Below, piece after piece: positions 54,755-64,000 of a stretch of 64,000 nucleotides of DNA. The notes under the pieces are model-generated. The model did no database searches and had not been told where the DNA came from. It saw nothing but the letters and a program-made list of their open reading frames with translations. The stretch's first letter is position 1, and each line of letters starts with the position of its first letter. This stretch comes from Symsagittifera roscoffensis (lineage: Eukaryota > Xenacoelomorpha > Acoela > Convolutidae), in assembly GCF_963678635.1 (NCBI RefSeq), contig NC_087063.1, positions 31,878,599 to 31,942,598 of the forward strand. Reading direction: 5' to 3'. Both the position numbers and the translations under genes were made by a program.

Positions 54755-55424
54755 TAACGCTTGCGATACGCAAGCTTTACCAAATCTGAATATTTATTTT
54801 TTTTTGGGTTAAAAACTTGCTTAACAGAGTTACATGGATATCCTGTTTCATATTAAATTCAAACTTTTCAGCTAAACGTGTTTTCTTTAATAGGAAAAAG
54901 TCCGTTTCAAACAATTCTTGGTTTGGTTTTGCCCGCTAATGTTTTGTCGACTTAATTGCCATGTCTGAGATTTTTTTTGCTCTTGAAAGTTTTCAAGTTG
55001 CTTTTATGTTTTCATACTCGTGCAATTTAAAATTCTACTAGCTTTATTTTCAGATCCTTTCAAAAACCAATTTTTCAGCATGTTTTTTTGCTCAAAAAAA
55101 GTTTTTGGCCTTCATGTTTTTGGCTTATCTTTTATGGGCTAACTCAGATAAATTTGGTTTGTTTGTGTGATTCATAATTTGTTTGCTTTCATCCGGATCG
55201 CACAAACGTTAAAAACTCTGAACGGCGTTAAATAAGTTTCCGGACCCGTTTTCTGCAAATCGAACATCATTTCAGACAACATTTTAAAGTTTTTCATTTT
55301 TGGTTCCTTCAAAAAAATTTTTTTTTTTTTGGAGCTAGTTGCTTCCTTTCCAGTGTGCTGGCTTATAATGCTGTTTTTGTGCTATCGCAAGTGATGCGAA
55401 GCTCCGCTTTGCCTCTGTGTTAAG
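54755..55424 (+). repeat. Dispersed composite repeat, copy C
   Basis: Opens with cgcaagctttaccaaatctg and tttttttttgggttaaaaac (compare copies A and B) and ends with tatcgcaagtgatgcgaagc (about 55382-55420). The tRNA-like head is not recognisable here, while the 3' third aligns well with copy A (ttctgcaaa, then a T-run, gctag-like core and hairpin). Confidence 0.55.
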
Positions 55425-56499
55425 ATTTTTTTAGAAAAACTGCTACTCTTTCTCTCCTACGTTTAGAAACGTTTTGAAAATAATTTTGGCAAAACACGTT
55501 CAGATTAGATAATTCTTTTATCCAAATTTATTTTTTAACCAAGTGACAACAAAAAAATTCATTGTTTGATGGTCAGGCAGTACATTTAATTCATCCTAAC
55601 TTGTTCCAAAAGAGCCTACATTTTGTAGAAAAAGCCTTTCGATCAATGATAGACGTTCAAATGAGGAAAAATGACATCTGCATAATGAAGAGCAGTTGTT
55701 TGCAAGAAAGAGGAAGAATAATAAGGAGAAACACTATAATTTCTATACATAAAGTCATTGCATTAGTAAAGTAGCAACGTAAATTTATTAATAATAGGTA
55801 AAAGTCAATTAGTTACTAATATGTGTGAATAAAATGAGAAAAAAAAAATACTACATCAATAAAATCACCAAAATAAGATTAAAAGTAAAAAGTAAGAAAA
55901 AAAGTTTTGTTCAACCTTAATAATTGTAAGCAACGTAAAATCATTTAAACATTTTTAAAACAATGCATAAGAAACAAATACAAAACGGAAAAGAGAATTC
56001 ACGCCAGGTTTTTGTATTTTTAAAAATAGGATTCGAATGCATTTCAGGAGTTTAGTACTGTTTTAATTTTTTTCTTCAACGTTGATGTGGTGATATCAAC
56101 ATTTCATGAATTGACTTGCAAACATTTCCACGAGCCAATTGACGGTCAATTCCACGGGTAAACTGATGGGTAAACAATTTCTTGATGTCAGATGAAAAAA
56201 ATTATGTAGAGAAACAATTGAACAAATGGTTTCCAAAGTCTAAATGCATCTGTAAAAGCTTTCGTTTTGTTGAAAAGATACTGATTTAGATATGTAGCAC
56301 AACTCAGTTTGTTAATTGATTCACTTTTCCGTGCTTCGGCAAATTTTTAACTTTTGATCTGAAAAACGTGCGTTTCAAGGCCCAATTCAACTACTTTTTG
56401 AAAGATATTATTGAAAATGTATTATTTCGATCTAAAAACAGTGTGCTGTATAATCTAAGTTACACTAAGCTAAACAGTGAAGTAAAGGAACCAAAGGTA
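55425..56499. other. No supportable gene
   Basis: AT-rich spacer. The open frame 55562-55774 (plus, 70 codons) has no motif. Confidence 0.5.
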
Positions 56500-57480
56500 A
56501 AGTTGGAAATTGTTGTCCATTAGTATCTATCGTTTGACTTCCGTAGGCCAATTCTTGCTTGATTTTTTTTGTTTGAGTTTGTAATGACAGATCACAATCA
56601 AAAATCAGACCAATAAATGTGCATTCGGAATTTTTTGGTATGAATCAATCATTTTTAAGAATTCGGTCAGTTTCCACGTTCTGCTTGTCTTTTTTGTGGC
56701 AAAAGTTACAATTCTGACTTGATGCATCCAAATTCAACTGATTTTCAGCACAAAAAAACTAGTGAGTTTGATCAATGAACTCTGTAACTGATTCAAAGCT
56801 TCTTTTTGCACCAACGTACATGCAAAGCTTCTTTTTGTTTGTCACTAATAAAAAAATTGAACAACAACGGACCCAGTATTGTTTCCTGTGGCACGACTTT
56901 TTTAGTTGAACCTGATAAAAAAAACTAGATTCATATTTACTCTTCAAGGTGTTCAGTAGGAAAATTGTTATTAGGGCTTTTGATTTAATCAAAACCCCAT
57001 ACAGTGTAATTTTTGTTTTAAAATTTCATGTGAAACAGAGTCAAAAGCTTTCGAAAAAACCAATCAAGCTGCAAGAACAAAATTTATAATTTAATTAATT
57101 TCGGATACTTTGTGTAATACAGATCAACGCAATTTGTGTTGAGAACTTGTTGAAATCCAAACTGAAATCGAGTCATTAATTGATGTGTGTTCAATTTGTT
57201 TTGTTTTTTGACAAGGAAAAACTTTTTTCGAAGATGTTGTAAAAAGAACATTGTTTTGAAAAGGGCGATAGTTTTTTGAATTCATCGTGTCATTTTTTTT
57301 TCAAATAAGTACGTGACGTTTGCATTTTTTGTTTAAATACAAAAACATTCTCATCTATACAGTTTTTAATAACAAAAGTAAGGTATGGGACATTTAATAA
57401 TTGCCCGTCGATTATTGCCGCATCAGGTACGGCAGAGATTCCCAAGATTTTTTCTGATATTTAATTCTCGCAGCATATCA
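56500..57480 (-). pseudogene. Decayed LINE reverse transcriptase
   Basis: Minus strand, reading from high to low coordinates through many frame changes: a NYRP-like motif near 57280 (FKKLSPF / NYRPFQ), QFGFQQ near 57160, FSKAFDSVSHEILKQKL near 57040 (motif A), VPQETILGPLLFNFF near 56895 (motif B) and FIGLIFDCDLS near 56610 (thumb). The FADD motif was not found. The order and spacing match CR1/Jockey-like RT, and it is far older than the LINEs at 3.5-8.9 kb. Confidence 0.7.
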
Positions 57481-59365
57481 TAGCATTGCTTCACAGTTAT
57501 ATCCTAAAATTTGGTAAAACATCCCGCCTTTTTTGTTGATATCTATTGAAAAGCTCGTTTAGAAGTGTGGTCCCGCCAGACTACTTGAAAAAAACATCGA
57601 TAGGAGTTCACTGCCAGAGGACTTCACTGCCAAAATCTGAAAACTACCTTAAAAAACTTCCATTTATGACTTTTGTATGGGAGAATTGGTCCTTTTCCAC
57701 GACCATTAAAACAAACGAGGTTTTCAACGTTACCATACTTTTAAGCGAATACCGAATATTACAATTTGTGTCTAAAAATCAGTTTTGAAAATTTTGTTCG
57801 AACTAGTGATTTCTGTCTCATTTTCTATTCGCTAGCTTGCAATGCTGCGGTAGCATTGTGTCGCAAGTGGCGCAAAGCTCTGCTTTGCCTGTTGGTGAAA
57901 AACAATTTTTTTCTCAAGATTCAGATATGCCTAAAAATTTATGAATGGGTTATGTTTCGTCGTTATTCTGCTGTTGCTTGAGCTTGAGGAACTGGAGGGC
58001 TATTGGGAGGCTTTTGCTACCCTTCCTGGTCGTCAAGAAGACAGCTCTTCGATCGGATTCAAGAATCGAGAAGGGTCCCGGGGAAAGACTGTAAACTAGT
58101 TTTAAACATTTTCTAGCTTCCTGGAATGTCCTGATTTGAAATAAATATGATACCATTATTTTTAGATAATGAGAAGCTAGGAGTTGAGTGAGAGTATTGA
58201 TCCATCTCCGATGGATCTGATGACTTTTATCTACTGAACAAAAACAATCGTAATATGATAATAAGTAGTAGCCCTGTTTTTGGGAGTGACCTCGTGGTCT
58301 GTGGATACTGAGACTCAGCCATGAGCTCACTATTATTGCATGTAACTGTGTTAATATGCGCGGTTTGGCCGATAGCCTTTAAGTTGTAATGACTTTGTCG
58401 ACCCGATGTTAATTGATCACACATTGAATTTGGTAGAGATTGTTAGAAGCATGTGAAGCTGTTTTTGAACGATAGCCAGTCGTTTTGGGAACTAGCTTTA
58501 TTTTCCATGGGTACGTACTTCCGGGCGAAAGTTTCATAATTTCGAGAGCGACATATATCCGTTTGGGATTATGTGTTTCAGTTCAGATGGGTCGTAAAAA
58601 CAGTTTTGTTTTCGGCTCAACCGGTTTCGACCCAAAGTTTGTCTCATTTCTTGCCGCTCAGCAAATTATTTTTATTTACAAAGGCCTGTATATGAACTTC
58701 ATCCGATACAATTATGAAGTTTTTGTAACAATAATTTTTCAACTTTAGTCAAGTTATTTTCTCAAGTAATTTCCAGAATAATTTTTCATAAAAATTTTTG
58801 ACTACTGTCTTTTGTTTTCATGCACTAGGTTGTAGCGCAATGTGTTTTTTTTTGCATCGCAAGTGTTGCGAAGTTCAGCTTCGCCTCTGCGTTCAAATTG
58901 AATTCAGAAAATGTCCGGAGAGCTAATTTTTTCTTAAAAAAAACAGTAGACCCAATTCAACGATAGACCCTTCCTGATTCTTCTACAACATCGGAAAGGG
59001 TTACTTCTCTAAACTTCAGCCTGTACATGTAAGCAGTTAATTTGTAGCGTTTGAACGATAGCCTTTCGACCGTTACTCGATCCTCAACCTGATTTACCAA
59101 AGACTTTGAATTGGTTTTGCTAGAACCGGTGGAATGCCTCTAGAGTTTAATCTTGACGCTATCCAATCTTTGTAGGATTGAGTTTTACGTTCTATCGCTA
59201 TGTACTCCTCGTGCGAATGTTACAAAGGCTTACTTTAGCGCTCAATCTTAATCTCAAAAAGAGAGCAATTCAATAGGGCCCTTCTGTCATGCGGCCGTAC
59301 GTGCACAGGCTGGATAGGGCCGTACCAACGCTTTTTAAATAAATCGGCAAAATTTTATGAATAAA
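57481..59365. other. No gene; diverged repeats and two hairpin motifs
   Basis: Hairpin-motif copies lie at about 57859-57893 and 58856-58893. The region 58160-58450 is a diverged relative of 2100-2360 in the tandem unit (shared gagaagctaggagt, gacctcgtggt and tagcctttaa blocks). No coding signal is credible. Confidence 0.55.
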
Positions 59366-62300
59366 TTAAGTCGGTTTTAATGCATCCAGAGAATTGTCAA
59401 ATAAAAATCTATCGTCCTCCATTATAGCACAGATAGAGTTGTCTATGTTGAATGTAATTTTGAGTTTTTTGCACCCCCTAAGGCAGAGGATTGCACTCCT
59501 TAGAAGTGCAAAAGTTATTTTTGTTCTTATAAAAATTATTTTGTCCCAGCATGATTCGTTCCGTTTTTTTCTTAGTTTTTCTGCTAGTTTCTGGACGGTT
59601 TTTGTAGAGCCTGGTGCTGCTCCTCCGGTACACGCAAAAGTTAGTGGAACAAAGCTGCTGTGCTCCACATCCAGAATTCTTTGTTGGTGTTTTAATGTTT
59701 CGACTTTCTCATGATAATTGTAGGCGTCAGATATAGTTTTAGGGCAGGATTTAGCATGGGGTTTGAAAATTTTTACATCGAAAAAAGGTTCGGCTGAATC
59801 GGCTTCCCCAGATTCCATTTGCTTTTTTCTGATGAGATATAGTTTTAGGGCAGGATTTAGCTTGGGGGTTGAAAATTTTTACAACGAAAAAGGTTCGGCT
59901 GAATCGGCCTCCTCAGAGTCCATACGCCTTGATGTCAAGTCGAGCGTCATCTCCAGTAGTGGTTGTTTTGTGTTGAAAGCTCTCGCGTTCCAACGATTGA
60001 TTTTTTGGCTCTATTTGAACATCATGGCATACTTTGTCCAGGAGTGTCGCAAAGGTATCGCGAATTTCATTATGCCTTAGGTGATTGTATCCACCTTTTG
60101 GACAGTATTGAGAGTGGGTCAGTGTGAACGGTTGTCCACATTGGTATGTATGTGGAGTGTTTGGTGGTTCCCATCCATATCTCAGATATAAATCATCTTT
60201 AGGCTCTGATTTGTTGAGTGAAAAAATGAGTTTTTGAAGGGTAGCACGCTTAACCAATTCGAAACTCCTTTTGATGACGCTAGATTTATTGCCAGTTTTT
60301 TTTCTGATGAGCGATTTTCCAAAACTTTTGCCTTCTTTGTGAGTGCGATGTTCTGTCTCTCAGTTTTGATATTTCTATCCATCAGAATTTGTTCCGTTTC
60401 AGCTCCTACTGGATCACTGTTTTTTAACGGATCACAAATGACTCGTGACCACTCATAATTTCTGGAAAAATCCGTGTTACTGAGCAGTTCTAATCCTCCC
60501 ATTCTTAGTGTTAGTGCAAAAAAGCTGCGATCTTCATCTGTTATATCGTTTTTACCAGCTATACTAGGAAGTAGCTGCTGTCTTATGTTTTTCTCAATTT
60601 CATCCATTTTCCTATATGCTTCTGGAGTTGTTCTGGATAGAAGGCTTAATTTCTTTCGAACTCCCTTTGTGTAGCAGGAGTATGCAGTTTGTGGTAATGT
60701 TTTAGCTATTTTGGAAAGTTTTTCAGTCAGGGTAGTTGTCTTTTCATTTTCGCCTTCCATATATTTTTTGCGTGCTGATGGTGTTCCCATAACCGATCCA
60801 AAGACTCTAAAACCGTCTACCATTGTAATATTTGTGCCTTCGAACTCTTTTATGGCGCTTTCGGGACGTTTTTTCTCTGCTATGAGTTGACACATGGAAG
60901 GCTTCACTTTGTATCTGAAAGCCTTTCCGTGCATATCCAGATTGTCCACTACTGCGCGGAGACTCTTGAGATCACCTGCAGCAATTCCATTTGTGGGTGA
61001 CATTTGGTTTTTGCAGGAGCTCGATCAGTGGGTTTATCCCAATTTCGTAAACAGCCATTGCGAGGGGATCATCTTGCGTAGTGCCTTCGGTAGATATTTA
61101 AACCGTGTTATTGACATATAAAATTGAGGGATTTTAAATGAGTTTGCCAGCGCATGATGTAGTGCCGGACAAATGATTTCTTTAATTTTTAAAGCAAGTT
61201 CTATATTGAGCGAGTTGAAGGCATTTTCTGCATCAATAAGTAGTATGGCGTCCGTTTCGATTTCATTCTTCTGGCCTAAGCAGAGTTGGACACTTTTTCC
61301 GAGATTTTGAAGGTCCGATTTAATACATTGTGTGATTGTTTTGCCAATTATTTGTCTCAGAACCTCGCCTATACCAATGGGCCTTACCCCTGGATTTTTG
61401 TCCAGAGGTATCAGACGACACGAGGTTTTCATGGGGAAAATTTTACTTGCTATTGTATAGGATAGCTTTGCAATTGTTTTGCAAAGCTCAATGAATGTCT
61501 GGTTGAAGTGAGTTAATATCCTTCTCCATTCGCACGCATCTAGACCTGAGTGACCGTGGTTTCCGTGCGCTTTCAGGGTTGATTTTTGAACTGTCTTGGT
61601 GTTTATTTGTTCGAATATAGAGGGGTGGTATGGCATTGTGTCTTCGCTTACTTCAGCTATATACTTAGTGTTCGCTGTTTTGGCTTGGAAGTGTTTTTCT
61701 TTCAGGATACTAAGGAGTCTTTTTCCTTCAATGAATTTGTTTAAGGGTAGTACACTTTTTTGTTTTCTTGTCTGAATGGCAGCCAATGGCGGCAGATATT
61801 TTGCCTGTACTCATTACTTTATCGAATGGCTTAACTTCCTCTTTTACATCGCAATTCTTCTGTTTTGGATGTCTAATTCGGAGAGCTTTTGCTTCAGTAG
61901 AAATTTTGTCTAGTAGGCCTTGCTTCCATAAATTTATGCGGCGGCTCAGAGTTTCGGAATTTGATCTGTTTGTTTTTGATTCAGTTTTGGGTAGCAGCAG
62001 ATGTGGGAGAATCAACGCTGCTTTCATTGCGAGGTTAGAATTCCGCGTTTCTTCTACAAATGACAACAACTGCTGGTTCAGTAATTCTATGAATTGGAAA
62101 CTGGGCTTGTTCTTGCTTAGAACTATGAAGCGCGGTTTCCAGTTAATGAACTTTTTATGTATGTCGTTTATTTTAATTTCAAGTTCTGGTCGATAAATTT
62201 CCAGGGGTCGATGGGGACTATAGTGATTGCTGGGGGCGACGGATTAGATTGTGTTGCATTGGGCAGTACGTTTGTTTCGGGTGTTGCCGGTGATGTTTCT

Positions 62301-62690
62301 TCTTGAGTTGTGATGGGGGCTGTGCTTATTGATATGTTGGTGGAGTTGGACCCTTTTGCAAAATTCTCGGGGCTGCATTGTATGCAGGAGAACCCATCGT
62401 AATAAAACTTGCTACTCTGTAGCCCGCTACTTGAGACATGGATGAGTGCTTTGCAAATGACACACCATATGTCTTCTTTTAAGAGGTGGCGTTTGCAAAC
62501 ATATATGGCAGTGCGTTTGATTGGCCATAATTCGGCAGCGAGGAGGGTAAACGTAGGGTGAATATCTACAAGTTAGCTGAGCGAGCAATACACTGAAATT
62601 TTTATTAGCATCGAAAGAAAAATAAGTAACATCTTTACAAAACATAGTAGCACTTAAATTAACGTTTAGATTGGGGAAAACCATTCGGAT
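59366..62690 (-). pseudogene. Broken retroelement RT gene with N-terminal zinc finger
   Basis: A minus-strand gene in six frame-shifted pieces. N-terminal C2H2-like finger CHICLQTPPLKRRHMVCH (about 62440-62510); a GKISAA segment (about 61790); RT core with KNPGVRPIGIGEVLR (about 61360) and LLIDAENAFNSLN (about 61220, catalytic Asp of motif A); DDPLAM (motif B, about 61070) in another frame. At about 60990 the sequence goes from HKW straight to AAGDLKSL, where this RT family carries YADD: the catalytic box is missing. The C-terminal part holds CGQPFTLTHSQYC..RHNEIRD (about 60100) and LLRSAILCLRG (about 59490). The family is widespread in animal genomes as far as I recall, but I cannot name it. 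It is certainly inactive. Confidence 0.82.
59731..59935 (-). repeat. ~105-bp tandem duplication within the RT relic
   Basis: Two adjacent copies of agatatagttttagggcagg... with several differences, so not very recent. It duplicates the coding segment for AEPFFDVKIF near the C-terminus. Confidence 0.8.
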
Positions 62691-63346
62691 TCTTGGGTGT
62701 TAAAAAAAAATTGTAAGTCGAAAGAAAGAAATTTTTAAAGCACCAAGTTTTCTGTTTATGAAGTGATTATTTGCGCAGAGGATTGTTTTGGGGATAATAA
62801 GCATATTTGGGTTAAATTATCCACTTTTAATAAAAATTTTCAATCAATTGCGAAGTCTGAAAACGCAGATGAGTTATCATTATAAAACACTAAAATTATA
62901 ATCCATGTAAAACATGACTAAACTTCAAAAATCGTACATGTCAGAATTGGAAAGTATTCCCAAATCGAAGTTTGAAAACAATGAAGAACAAAAAACTAAA
63001 AAATCTCGGGAGTTTACAGGAAAAAGTTATTAATGGTTACGTAATTTATTATGTAATTACAGTTGTTTAAATTTGATTGTTCAAAAAATTTTAGAGCATT
63101 TTGAGACATGATTCTCATTTTTTCAGATCTTTTATCGTTTTGTTAACATTGTAAAAAAACTTTTAATCCTGATGATGCACAAAATGTGCGGAAACTTTTG
63201 AATTAAAATTTTAAAATTCTTATAACCATTTTTGTTAAATTCTAACACTTTTTTTCAGTTATTTTTCTATTATTATTTTTCTCTACCATTTGTACAAAAT
63301 TTTACTACCGCTTTTTCTTCAAAATGTTAAATGTGTTTGATGTAAA
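62691..63346. other. No gene seen
   Basis: AT-rich spacer before the GC-richer segment that starts near 63347. Confidence 0.5.
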
Positions 63347-63948
63347 ATGACGAGGATTATAGCTGCCAGCTTCCTTTATCGCAGACTGAAAGATCTTTGG
63401 CTAGAGGAACGGAAAGAGACGCAGCAGAAGGTCTACGCAGTCCCCGGCATTTTCTCGAATCCCAACGCCTTGAAAATGGGGGAGAATTTGCGAGTTTTAT
63501 TGGAACAGCAACCTCTGGCCAGTAATCAGATTATCCTCTGACATGATATGCTGAACAGCAGCATGCATTCTATCGCACTAACAACTATACGCCCTGACAA
63601 CTTGATGAATTACTGGCGTATCTACAATCGAAGCGAAAACAAATAGGTGCAATTGTCTACTGCAGGAGAACGGGCACTCCCGATCATTTTGAGGATCTAC
63701 GGAAGACAGAGATAATCGTTATAAAGACAACCGGTATCCTTATCTCTCGAAGCAAGAGACAGAATCCTTCAAGCGAATTGGAATTGAAGTCACTACTGGT
63801 GGTGCTGTCACATCGAGACCACCTGCCAGACATTTTCTCAAAGATAGGCGCCCAGAACAAGAAACCACCGCAGGGACGCCGCTCAGCAAAGGCGCGGAGA
63901 GCGGAGGTGTTGGCTGGGGACCTTCAGCTAGAGGCGAACGACCAATAA
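63347..63948 (+). pseudogene. Unrecognised broken ORF, GC-richer than surroundings
   Basis: Two frames with real coding character. 63347-63541: MTRIIAASFLYRRLKDLWLE, ending at a TGA. 63598-63948: 116 codons, no ATG near the start, containing LDELLAYLQSKRKQIGAIVY then CRRTGTPDHF, an ELELKSLLVVLSHRDHL segment and a basic Arg/Lys-rich end before TAA. A frameshift near 63545 and a TGA at 63595 separate them; joined, they read like one ~200-residue protein. The base composition is near 50% GC against about 30% nearby. It is possibly the 3' ORF of a mobile element running off the window. The family is not identified. Confidence 0.55.
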
Positions 63949-64000
63949 GTGGTAACCTATTGTTGGGGCTGTTTTTCTCTTGCTGAGAGCCAAACTAGTT

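Overview
This is AT-rich eukaryotic DNA, almost certainly from an invertebrate animal. It shows GT-AG introns, a VRK-type protein kinase, a neuropeptide precursor (signal peptide plus many dibasic-flanked short peptides), and animal-type LINE, Ty1/copia, Tc1/mariner-like and tRNA-derived repeats. The phylum cannot be fixed from the sequence alone. Only three host loci can be supported; most of the rest is repeats in various states of decay.

Layout. 1349-8855: two tandem copies of a ~2.9 kb unit ending in a LINE reverse-transcriptase (RT) fragment; the second copy is split by a separate 5'-truncated LINE with a 45-bp target-site duplication. 10702-11782: a two-exon VRK-family kinase with intact catalytic motifs. 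12300-12860: a degenerate repeat array. 14100-14870: one copy of a dispersed tRNA-headed repeat family. 15266-29582: a minus-strand Ty1/copia element whose 3' half plus ~1.26 kb of flank has been amplified into about five tandem units, with one gag-protease-integrase region left at 26306-29480. 30414-30805: probable last exon of an AT-hook-like protein gene.

31470-48046: the main find, a plus-strand 11- or 12-exon gene encoding a neuropeptide precursor. A signal-peptide exon is followed after 8.5 kb by an acidic spacer exon, then mini-exons encoding NEAGWIH-amide-like peptides, then a duplicated series encoding GGGLLG(E/D)L-type peptides, then a last exon with eight FDLGMP-like peptides, a stop and AATAAA. 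Every junction after exon 2 is phase 2, so internal exons can be duplicated or skipped without changing frame. One exon (exon 6) has slipped by 1 nt and sits in one arm of a hairpin carrying an inverted copy of its donor site. I do not recognise the peptides.

48160-64000: mostly non-coding, with foldback elements, a 22-bp minisatellite, a minus-strand LINE relic (56.5-57.5 kb), a large minus-strand broken RT gene of another family (59.4-62.7 kb), and a GC-richer broken ORF pair at the right edge.
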